Source of the DNA: Candidatus Methylomirabilota bacterium
Lineage (GTDB): Bacteria > Methylomirabilota > Methylomirabilia > Methylomirabilales > JACPAU01
Reading direction: 5' to 3'
Length of the DNA: 6,318 bases
Assembly (NCBI GenBank): GCA_016180705.1
Contig: JACPAU010000047.1
Location: 1 to 6,318, forward strand
The translations under genes were made by a program, and so were the position numbers. The notes beneath the pieces were generated by a model. That model did not search any database. It was not told the DNA's origin and saw only the letters and a list, made by a program, of their open reading frames with translations. Below, piece after piece: positions 1 to 4,999 of this stretch; within the stretch, counting starts at the first letter, position 1; every line of letters starts with the position of its first letter.

Positions 1-5
1 CGACC

Positions 6-1601
6 TCAGGTTGCGCCCGCCTCGGCGGCGAAGGCCGCCGTGCTCAGCGCCTCCCCCGTGGCCTCAACAACCAGCTCCGGCCAGGCCCACCGACCCCCGG
101 GCGCGAAGACCCGCTCCCGGAGGAATGCGCCCGCCGCCGGATTCAGGGCGAGGCGGCCGCCCGGGACCCGGGCCTGGATCGCGCGGTGGAGCTGGCTCGC
201 GAAGAGCTCCCCCAGCACGTAGTTCTGGTAGTAGACCGGTGCGAGCGCCAGGTGCACCTTGGCCGCCCAATCGGGCCCGCGGGCGCCGGGGGGTGGGCGG
301 AGCCCCTGGAAACGCGCCTTGAGGTCCCACCAGAGGCGGTCCAGGTCGGCCTCCGGCGTCCGGTAGAGCGCCCGCTCGAAGTGGACCATCACGAGCGCCC
401 AGCGGGCGAAGAGGAGGAGGCCGAAGCGGTGATGGGCCGCGGCGCGCGCGGACTGGGCCGCGGCCTCGGCCGCCGGGACGCCGGCAACGGCCGCGAGCCA
501 CGGGGCCTGGTAGACCTGCCGCTCCAGGAGCATGGCGATCGCCTCGGTAGTGCAGGTGTGGGCCGGCGTCCGGAGGAAGTAGGGGAGGCTCCGGTCCAGG
601 TACGCGTCGTAGACGGCGTGTCCCCCCTCGTGGAGCAGGGTCCGCATCCAGTGCTCGTTGCCCGCGAGGTTGCAGAGGATGCGGATGTCCCCCTCGCGGT
701 CAATGTCCGCGCAGAACGCGTGCTGAGACTTGCCGGGCTTCTCCAAGAGGTCGCTCCGCGCGAGGATGTCCCGGACGTCCAGGCCGAGCCCATCGAAGGT
801 CGCGACCATCAGCGACGGCAGGTCGGCCTCCGCGAAGAGGGGGTCCAGCGTCAGGTCGCGGCGGGGAGGGGGGCGCTGGAAGAAGGGGTCGGCGTAGTGC
901 CAGGGGCAGAGCGCCTCCGCGGCCACGCCGAAGCGGGCGGCGAGTTCCGCGTCGAGCCGCGCCTTCTCGACGAAAAAGGGGCCGGCGGTCCGCCGCTCGA
1001 GGTCCGCGAGCAGCGCGAAGAGCCAGCCCTCCTCCAGCTCCTGGTTCTCGAGGGCGAACGCGTAATGGTCCGCGGCGCCCATCGCGCGGGCTGCCCCGTT
1101 GCGGAGGCGGACCATCTCCCGGATGAGGGAGGCCAGCGCGGGGCCGACCTGCTGGGAGGCCTCCCATGCCCGCTGCCGGAGCGCGGCGTCGCCCGAGGCC
1201 CGGAGGATGGCTTCCAGGGCGTTCGCCGTGACAGGTCGGCCGTCCAAGCTGCTCCGGAATGCGTCGAAGCGCTGCTCGGCCTCCGCCTGGAGCCGCGCCA
1301 GGGCCTCCAGCGTCTCCCGGTCCATCTGGCTCGCCCGGAACTCCAAGTAGAGTTTCCGGACCTGGCGGGCCAGGAGCGGGTCGCCGACGTCGTTGAGGCG
1401 GGCGTGCCACCGCTCCAGGCGGCGGAACCCGACCGGATCGGCCGAGAGCGCCCGGCGGGCGATCGCGTACCGGACGAACTCTTCCTTCCACCGATCCTCC
1501 CCCGTGAGCGCAAGCTGCCACGCCGCCTCGTTCCGGGCCCGATCCAGGGGCCGGGCCGCCGCCTCGTGCTCCGCCAGGAAGGCGGTCACCGCCTTCCTCA
1601 C
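6..1601 (-). CDS. M3-type zinc metallopeptidase (oligopeptidase-like)
   Basis: Probable cytoplasmic zinc oligopeptidase of 531 residues; no signal peptide or membrane segment is visible. The HExxH zinc motif is HEGGH at residues 324-328, and a second-shell helix with TTEAIA supplies Glu353, 25 residues after the second histidine. That HExxH-x25-E spacing matches the thimet/oligoendopeptidase (M3) family, where the two histidines and the distal Glu bind zinc and the motif Glu activates water. The C-terminal part has a Tyr-rich YYQNY segment (457-461) followed by a helix, as in M3/M2-like enzymes. The N-terminal 300 residues are mostly helical and charged, as expected for the lid domain. The GTG start is preceded by GGGGAGGGG eight bases upstream and overlaps the stop of the AhpD-like selenoprotein gene by four bases (GTGA), implying translational coupling. 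It is the last minus-strand gene in the window, ending in TGA. The exact substrate is unknown; an M2-type dipeptidase is a less likely alternative. Confidence 0.88.
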   Translation of the reverse strand: MRKAVTAFLAEHEAAARPLDRARNEAAWQLALTGEDRWKEEFVRYAIARRALSADPVGFRRLERWHARLNDVGDPLLARQVRKLYLEFRASQMDRETLEALARLQAEAEQRFDAFRSSLDGRPVTANALEAILRASGDAALRQRAWEASQQVGPALASLIREMVRLRNGAARAMGAADHYAFALENQELEEGWLFALLADLERRTAGPFFVEKARLDAELAARFGVAAEALCPWHYADPFFQRPPPRRDLTLDPLFAEADLPSLMVATFDGLGLDVRDILARSDLLEKPGKSQHAFCADIDREGDIRILCNLAGNEHWMRTLLHEGGHAVYDAYLDRSLPYFLRTPAHTCTTEAIAMLLERQVYQAPWLAAVAGVPAAEAAAQSARAAAHHRFGLLLFARWALVMVHFERALYRTPEADLDRLWWDLKARFQGLRPPPGARGPDWAAKVHLALAPVYYQNYVLGELFASQLHRAIQARVPGGRLALNPAAGAFLRERVFAPGGRWAWPELVVEATGEALSTAAFAAEAGAT

Positions 1602-1951
1602 GCCGGCCGCCCCTCCCCGCTCAGCTCCTCCAGCACCGCGAAGGCGTGCCGGACCGCCTTCGCGCAGAGGGTCCCGCCCATCAGCATCGCCACGTCCAGG
1701 GTCTCCGCGATCTCCGCCATCGTCGCCCCCACGCCGAGGACCTCCTCGACCCGGTGGTCAATTCAGTCGAAGCAGTTGCCGCTGACGGCCACCGCCAGGG
1801 CCATCAGTTCCTTCTGCTTCTTGCTCAGGGCGCCGTCGGCGAAGACCCGCTCCCCGGCCCTCCGCAAGGCGGGATAGACCGTCATCGGGCTCGCCAGGAT
1901 CTTCCCGTTCAGCCGCCGCTTGCGTGCCGCGCGTTCCTTCACGCTCTCCAT
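1598..1951 (-). CDS. AhpD/CMD-family selenoprotein with an in-frame UGA (selenocysteine 63)
   Basis: Small alkylhydroperoxidase D-like (carboxymuconolactone decarboxylase fold) protein of 117 residues, likely a cytoplasmic thiol/selenol oxidoreductase. From the ATG, a normal CMD N-terminal helix (LSKKQKELMALAVAV) leads to Cys60-Phe-Asp, then an in-frame TGA at complement(1763..1765). The same frame continues for 54 codons with unmistakable CMD sequence: IDHRVEEVLGVGAT, then AEIAETLDVAMLMGG. The TGA lies where the second Cys of C-x-x-C belongs, so it is read as Sec63. Glu48 lies 12 residues before Cys60, matching the Glu118/Cys130/Cys133 spacing of mycobacterial AhpD. The position matching AhpD His137 is Arg67, with His66 one residue earlier. 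The start is supported by GGAGGGG just upstream. A SECIS-like hairpin follows the TGA. The true stop TGA overlaps the peptidase start. Alternatives are a sequencing error (TGC to TGA) or a pseudogene; intact flanking sequence and the hairpin argue against both. Confidence 0.85.
1610..1618 (-). promoter_or_regulatory. Shine-Dalgarno site of the metallopeptidase, inside the selenoprotein gene
   Basis: GGGGAGGGG lies within the last codons of the AhpD-like gene, eight bases before the GTG at 1601. It supports the GTG as the peptidase start. It also shows that the peptidase could be initiated independently as well as by coupling to the overlapping upstream stop. Confidence 0.6.
1729..1757 (-). 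promoter_or_regulatory. Candidate bacterial SECIS hairpin for selenocysteine insertion
   Basis: Starting 19 bases after the UGA, the mRNA presents the apical loop AGGU closed by a perfect 5-bp stem (CGAGG, 1748-1744, with CCUCG, 1739-1735). A lower 4-bp helix CCAC/GUGG (1757-1754 with 1732-1729) flanks an asymmetric internal loop. Known bacterial SECIS elements lie inside the coding region directly after the UGA, with a short apical loop carrying a conserved G near its 5' side, some 16-37 bases from the UGA; the E. coli fdhF loop also begins AGGU. Here the loop has G in its second position. No folding energy was computed, and GC-rich sequence forms hairpins readily, so the support comes from position and loop sequence. 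Confidence 0.65.
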
Positions 1952-1971
1952 CGCCCCTCCGAAGACAGACC

Positions 1972-2000
1972 GCCGGCGGGCGCTACCGCCGCCCGCCGGC
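1972..2000 (-). terminator. Strong GC hairpin between the CDGSH and AhpD-like genes (attenuator or processing structure)
   Basis: A perfect 11-bp inverted repeat (GCCGGCGGGCG with CGCCCGCCGGC) with a 7-base loop fills most of the 56-base gap between the CDGSH stop and the AhpD-like start. On the minus strand it is followed by a pyrimidine-rich stretch with a few scattered T residues, not a clean T-run. It is therefore a poor classical intrinsic terminator. Partial termination, mRNA stabilisation of the upstream cistron or a processing site are all possible. The perfect stem is directly visible; its role is inferred. Confidence 0.4.
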
Positions 2001-2007
2001 TGCCGAA

Positions 2008-2214
2008 TCAGTACTGGGTCTCCACCTTCACGCGGCCCTGCTCGTCGTAGAGGTACACGTCCCCGGGCTGCTCGTCCAGGGTCTTCTTGTGCGAGGAGTC
2101 GCAGTACGGCTTGTTCTTCGAGAGCCCGCAGGCACACAGCCAGATGGGCCCCTTCACCTCTTCGGGCGTGATCCGGTACGGCTTGTTCCGCTCGTGCTTG
2201 ACCAGGCGCGCCAT
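2008..2214 (-). CDS. Small CDGSH-type [2Fe-2S] iron-sulfur protein
   Basis: A 68-residue soluble protein with one CDGSH-type iron-sulfur domain. The ligand set C-x-C-x8-C-x3-H is complete: Cys27, Cys29, Cys38 and His42 within [16 protein letters not shown]. This motif binds a redox-active 2Fe-2S cluster through three cysteines and one histidine, as in mitoNEET-type and small bacterial proteins. The signature reads CDSSH, with Ser40 in place of the usual glycine. A short N-terminal strand region ([17 protein letters not shown]) and a C-terminal strand ([15 protein letters not shown]) fit a stand-alone single-domain form; there is no membrane anchor. The ATG start follows a near-perfect AAAGGAGGTGA. 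It sits three bases after the upstream gene's stop and 56 bases before the AhpD-like selenoprotein, suggesting a shared redox role. Its electron partner cannot be told from sequence. Confidence 0.93.
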   Translation of the reverse strand: MARLVKHERNKPYRITPEEVKGPIWLCACGLSKNKPYCDSSHKKTLDEQPGDVYLYDEQGRVKVETQY

Positions 2215-2217
2215 CGC

Positions 2218-2228
2218 TCACCTCCTTT
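2218..2228 (-). promoter_or_regulatory. Near-consensus Shine-Dalgarno site of the CDGSH gene, overlapping the upstream stop
   Basis: AAAGGAGGTGA is close to fully complementary to the 16S rRNA 3' end and fixes the ATG at 2214. The same bases encode the last residues (Lys-Arg-Arg) and the TGA stop of the preceding gene. A ribosome finishing that gene therefore stops on the next gene's initiation site, a typical coupled arrangement. Confidence 0.85.
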
Positions 2229-2787
2229 TGTCGGGCGTCCGCCCATTATCGTCGGGGGGTCGGGACCGGTCAAGGCGCGGGCGTCGCCGCAGCCGCCGGA
2301 GGAACCGCCGCCCCGCCCGGGCGTGGAAGGGCAACTGGATGAAGCGGCAGAGCGCGCGACCCCCCGGAAGGGCAAGGAGCGCGGGGGCGAAGGCCTCCAG
2401 GTCCACCGTGACCCGCAGCCCCTCCTTGGTCCGGGCGAGGCGGAAGCAGAGGCGGCCGCCCTCCGCGCCGCGCCGCAGGAGGAGACCACCGGTGATCGCG
2501 TAGCTCACCGCGGTCCCGTCGGGTTCCGGGACCTCTCCGGCGGGAGCGAACGCCAGGAGGGGAGCGCGGAGTCCCCGCAGGCGGAGAGCGAATGCCTCCG
2601 ACGAGCGGTCAACGGCGAGCAGGCCGGCGCCCGAGCGGCCCAGGGACGCGAAGTAGTCCCCCGCCACGGCCTCGGCGGCGGCCACCGAAGGGGACCCGGC
2701 TTCCTCCGGGAGGACAATCGTCTGGACCGAGAAGGCGCGGCCGTCGGGAAGCAGGCGGCTCAGGCTCCCGATTCGGCGCTCCCGCAC
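2218..2787 (-). CDS. Uncharacterised protein, first gene of the CDGSH-selenoprotein cluster
   Basis: I do not recognise this family. With the GTG start at 2787 it has 189 residues. It alternates strand-like and helical segments: an N-terminal strand region (GRAFSVQTIVLPEE), a central SYAITGGLLLRR strand, a basic/hydrophobic RLCFRLARTKEGLRVTVDLE hairpin, and a C-terminal helix with FIQLPFHARAGRRFLRRLRRRP, strongly basic. The last 20 residues are polar and likely disordered. No signal peptide, cysteine cluster or catalytic motif stands out. The GTG is chosen because GGGAGGG lies three bases upstream. An ATG-ATG pair at 2847/2844 would add 20 residues but has no visible ribosome site and gives a low-complexity leader. 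The gene abuts the CDGSH gene with a 3-base gap, so it is probably cotranscribed. The coding assignment rests on codon pattern, coupling and start context, not on homology. Confidence 0.65.
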   Translation of the reverse strand: MRERRIGSLSRLLPDGRAFSVQTIVLPEEAGSPSVAAAEAVAGDYFASLGRSGAGLLAVDRSSEAFALRLRGLRAPLLAFAPAGEVPEPDGTAVSYAITGGLLLRRGAEGGRLCFRLARTKEGLRVTVDLEAFAPALLALPGGRALCRFIQLPFHARAGRRFLRRLRRRPRLDRSRPPDDNGRTPDKRR

Positions 2788-2847
2788 ACTCCCTCCCGGG
2801 ACAGCGGCACGGCACCTGCGCGCGCCGTACCCTTCGGGGGGCATCAT

Positions 2848-2970
2848 AGCGCGCCGGCCGGAAACCGCCAACCGGGCGGGCCTTGAGGGGGGTGCCGCCC
2901 TAATGCAAACGAGATAAAGTGTGTGACAAAAGGTCCGGGTGGCGCCGGATGCCGCCCAGGGCCCCCGTAG
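2848..2970. other. Divergent intergenic region with an AT-rich island
   Basis: In otherwise roughly 70% GC sequence, bases 2898-2932 are markedly AT-rich, as is typical for promoters in such genomes. On the minus strand a TTGTCA (2929-2924) could be a -35 box, but no convincing -10 lies 16-18 bases away. On the plus strand GATAAA (2913-2918) is a weak -10-like match without a partner. It is the natural place for divergent promoters driving the left and right gene groups. No transcription start can be assigned. Confidence 0.3.
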
Positions 2971-2981
2971 CGGAGGGGCCC
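2959..2981. repeat. GGGCCCC/GGGGCCC inverted repeat with a 9-base loop
   Basis: A perfect 7-bp stem (2959-2965 with 2975-2981) encloses a loop containing the TAG at 2968 that limits the upstream extension of the next reading frame. The ten bases ccgtagcgga spanning the loop recur at 3041-3050. It could be a leader structure or a terminator-like hairpin without a T-tract. Chance is quite possible at this GC content. Confidence 0.3.
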
Positions 2982-3096
2982 TCACAACTTCTCCTGGGAG
3001 GCGGCGGCGCGGCCCTTCCCGGGGGCGGAGCTGGCCCCGGCCGTAGCGGACCTGAAGGCGGCCGCCTCGAGCCGCCTCCGCCATCACTTCCTCCGC

Positions 3097-3957
3097 GTGA
3101 ACCTGAACGCAGCCGACCGGCCCTTGGACCTCTTCGACGACGAGGCGTGGGCGACCCTGACGACGAACCTCCTCACGGCGGCCCGGATCGCCCGGGAGAC
3201 CGACCTAGCCGGCCTGCTCCTGGACCCCGAGGCCTACAGCGACGCCGACCCCGGCACCGGCCGGCCCCGCTACAACGCGTTCGATTACGGGCGGCGCGCC
3301 CGCGCGGAAGAACCCTTCGCCGCTTACCAGCAGCAGGCATTCCGGCGCGGCTTCGCCGCCGTGCAGGCCATGGGCGGCGCCAACCCCGAGATCACCCTCC
3401 TGCTCGCCTTCGCCTACAGCTGGCCCTGCCTCCTCGAGGACGGGGACCCGAGCGGACGAGCCTACGGACTTCTGCCCGCCTTCGTGGACGGGATGCTGGC
3501 CGCCCGGCCCGGCCGGATGCACATCGTGGACGGGTTCGAGACGGCCTACGGCGCGCGCCGTTGCGACGAGTTCGTCGCCGCGCGCCGCGCGCTCCGCGGC
3601 CGGTGTGCGGCCCTCTCGCTGGCCCCCGAGCGGCTCGCCGACCTGAAGGTGGCCTTCGGCCTCTGGATGGACTTCCGCTCGACGGGGCCGTGCGCCCGCT
3701 TCGCGGCGGCGGGGGAGCCCTGCCCATGGTACGACCCGGTCCTGCACCCGGAGTCCCGGCAGGACCTCCTCGACCCCGCCCGGTTCCGCGAGGGCGTGGC
3801 GGCTGCCCTCACCCTGACCGACGGCTACGTCTGGATCTACGCCGAGCAGGCCCGCTGGTGGGCCACCGACGCCCGGACGGCCAACCTCCCGGAAACCTAT
3901 GCCGAGGCGGTCCGAGCGGGCCGCCAAGCCGCTGGCGGGGCCTGCCCCCAGCCCTGA
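3097..3957 (+). CDS. Uncharacterised protein of a glycoside-hydrolase-like family, start lost or uncertain
   Basis: From the GTG this gives 286 residues. Features include FDDEAWATL near the N-terminus, LLLDPEAYS, an FDYGRR stretch followed by a long helix, a hydrophobic ITLLLAFAYSWP strand, FVDGML, IVDGFETAY, FGLWMDFRS, and GYVWIYAEQARWW near the C-terminus. Repeated strand-ending acidic residues (DPE, DGFE, MDF) resemble a TIM-barrel glycoside-hydrolase fold. From memory, similar uncharacterised proteins are longer at the N-terminus, often with an export signal. The GTG has no Shine-Dalgarno site. Family-like sequence continues in frame upstream to about 2986 (NFSWEAAARPF), yet the frame hits TAG at 2968 with no ATG, GTG or TTG between. 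The gene is therefore probably 5'-truncated or frameshifted, possibly a pseudogene. It ends 16 bases before the yqeB-like gene. The function is unknown and the family assignment tentative. Confidence 0.6.
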   Translation: MNLNAADRPLDLFDDEAWATLTTNLLTAARIARETDLAGLLLDPEAYSDADPGTGRPRYNAFDYGRRARAEEPFAAYQQQAFRRGFAAVQAMGGANPEITLLLAFAYSWPCLLEDGDPSGRAYGLLPAFVDGMLAARPGRMHIVDGFETAYGARRCDEFVAARRALRGRCAALSLAPERLADLKVAFGLWMDFRSTGPCARFAAAGEPCPWYDPVLHPESRQDLLDPARFREGVAAALTLTDGYVWIYAEQARWWATDARTANLPETYAEAVRAGRQAAGGACPQP

Positions 3958-3973
3958 CGCGAGGGTTCGCCGG

Positions 3974-4816
3974 ATGCCCACGCCCCACCGGCTTCTCGTG
4001 GCGATCAAGGGGGGAGGTGACCTCGCCTCCGCCGTCGCCCACCGCCTCTTCCGCGACGGGCGCGCGGTGGTCATCGTGGAGGAGGCGGAGCCGCGCGTGG
4101 TGCGGCGGAGAATGGCCTTCGCCCAGGCGGTCTTCGATGGGGAGGCGACGGTGGAGGGGGTGCGGGCCGTCCGGACGGATGCGGGCCCCGCCTTCGCGCG
4201 CCTCCTCCAGAGCAGGAAGGCGATCCCCGTCCTCGTGGATCCCGGCGGGGCCTCCATCCCCGGCCTGAAGCCGACGGTGCTGGTGGACGCCCGGATGCGC
4301 AAGAAGGAACGGAGCGACTCCACTGTGGCCGAAGCGCCGTTCGTCATCGGCCTGGGCCCGGGATTCCTCGCGGGGCGCGAGGCGCACGTTGTGATCGAGA
4401 CGGCGCGGGGCCCGGACCTGGGCACGGTCATCACCCAGGGGGAGGCGCTCCCCTACGACGGGAAACCGGTGAACCTCGGCGGCTTCACGACCGAGCGCTA
4501 CCTGTACGCGCCGACGGGCGGGGTCTTCCGCACGCCGCTCGACATCGGCGCGCGCGTCCGGGCCGGCGAGACGCTGGGGGAGGTGGCCGGTGCCCTCCTG
4601 GTGGCCACAGTGGGGGGCACCATCCGCGGGATTTTGAAGGACGGTATCCGCGTCCGACAGGGCCAGAAGCTTTTGGACATTGACCCGCGGGAGGAGCCGG
4701 TTCTCACGGGGATCAGCCAGAAGGCGCAGGCGATCGCCGCGGGTGTCGCCGCAGCCATTGCGGCCTGGGAGACCTCCGCGGCGAGGAGGCCGCCGGCGAA
4801 GGAGGGGGGGAGGTAA
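3974..4816 (+). CDS. yqeB: YqeB/EF2563-family maturation factor for selenium-dependent molybdenum hydroxylases
   Basis: A 280-residue cytoplasmic protein. It opens with a glycine-rich nucleotide-binding-like strand-loop-helix (LLVAIKGGGDLASAVAHRLF, residues 7-26), then VVIVEE and the family hallmark VVRRRMAFAQAVFDGEATVEGV. The middle carries VLVDARMRKKE and IGLGPGF segments. The C-terminal third has a barrel-sandwich-like repeat (YAPTGGVF, DIGARVRAGETLGEV, GTIRGILKDGIRVRQGQKL) ending in DIDPR. This order matches the EF2563/YqeB family, which comparative genomics places in genomes with SelD and selenium-dependent molybdenum hydroxylases, where it is thought to help install the labile selenium cofactor; its exact biochemistry is unsettled. 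The ATG is chosen because GAGGG lies eight bases upstream and the family domain begins just after it; a 25-residue in-frame extension would overlap the previous gene. Its stop overlaps the next start (TAATG). No hydroxylase, selD or yqeC is in the window. Confidence 0.88.
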   Translation: MPTPHRLLVAIKGGGDLASAVAHRLFRDGRAVVIVEEAEPRVVRRRMAFAQAVFDGEATVEGVRAVRTDAGPAFARLLQSRKAIPVLVDPGGASIPGLKPTVLVDARMRKKERSDSTVAEAPFVIGLGPGFLAGREAHVVIETARGPDLGTVITQGEALPYDGKPVNLGGFTTERYLYAPTGGVFRTPLDIGARVRAGETLGEVAGALLVATVGGTIRGILKDGIRVRQGQKLLDIDPREEPVLTGISQKAQAIAAGVAAAIAAWETSAARRPPAKEGGR

Positions 4817-4998
4817 TGCGGACGGCGGAGACGCTGGAGCGGTTGCTCACGGAGGCGGCGGGGCTCCAGCTGAAGGAAGCGGACCGGGCGGCCGTGGTCG
4901 CGGCGGTCCTCGCCCTGGGCCCGGCCCTCGACCGGCTTGCCGAGCTCGATCTCGCGGGGCTCGAGCCGGTTCCAGCCTTCCGGGTGGGGGAGGCCTGA
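4816..4998 (+). CDS. Small GatC/AtzG-like amidase partner protein
   Basis: A 60-residue helical protein. The sequence EADRAAVVAAVLALGPALDRLAELDLAGLEPVPAF has the layout of GatC-superfamily and AtzG-like (DUF4089) small subunits: two amphipathic helices, then an acidic-hydrophobic turn and a Pro-rich tail that wraps the amidase. Such proteins stabilise an adjacent amidase-signature enzyme. The ATG overlaps the yqeB stop (TAATG) and follows a GGAGGGGGGGAGG tract; its own TGA is one base from the amidase GTG. That placement directly before an amidase is the strongest support, since the sequence is short and diverged. True GatC of the tRNA amidotransferase usually has about 95-100 residues, so this shorter form favours the AtzG-like group. 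No catalytic residues are expected. Confidence 0.72.
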   Translation: MRTAETLERLLTEAAGLQLKEADRAAVVAAVLALGPALDRLAELDLAGLEPVPAFRVGEA

Positions 4999-4999
4999 C

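Noticed and set aside
186..1877. A 563-codon open frame on the plus strand
   Set aside because: It lies opposite the M3 peptidase and the selenoprotein. Its product is Arg/Glu/Val-rich without recognisable motifs, while the minus strand has HEGGH, Glu353 and the CMD motifs. Long antisense frames are usual at this GC content.
2008..2010. The TGA ending the CDGSH gene as a second selenocysteine codon
   Set aside because: The CDGSH domain is complete before it, and the sequence after it is low-complexity Gly/Ala/Arg leading into the 11-bp hairpin with no family resemblance.
1763..2221. A 152-codon minus-strand frame ending at the TGA of the selenoprotein
   Set aside because: Only its last 62 codons are the AhpD-like protein. 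The upstream part overlaps the CDGSH gene in another frame and has no ribosome site; the ATG at 1951 has one.
2883..2918. TTGAGG and GATAAA as a sigma-70 promoter pair on the plus strand
   Set aside because: The spacing is about 24 bases, too long for a functional -35/-10 pair, and both boxes are weak.
3899..3973. Upstream extension of yqeB by 25 residues
   Set aside because: It overlaps the previous gene and reads as Arg/Pro/Ala filler. The family domain begins right after the ATG at 3974, which has GAGGG upstream.
2919..4268. A 449-codon plus-strand frame
   Set aside because: It runs through two genes in a different frame and is dominated by Pro/Arg/Gly, whereas the accepted frames carry family-like sequence and start contexts.
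3205..4434. A 409-codon minus-strand frame
   Set aside because: It is the antisense shadow of the 3097-3957 gene and yqeB; its Arg/Ser/Pro-rich product has no motif.
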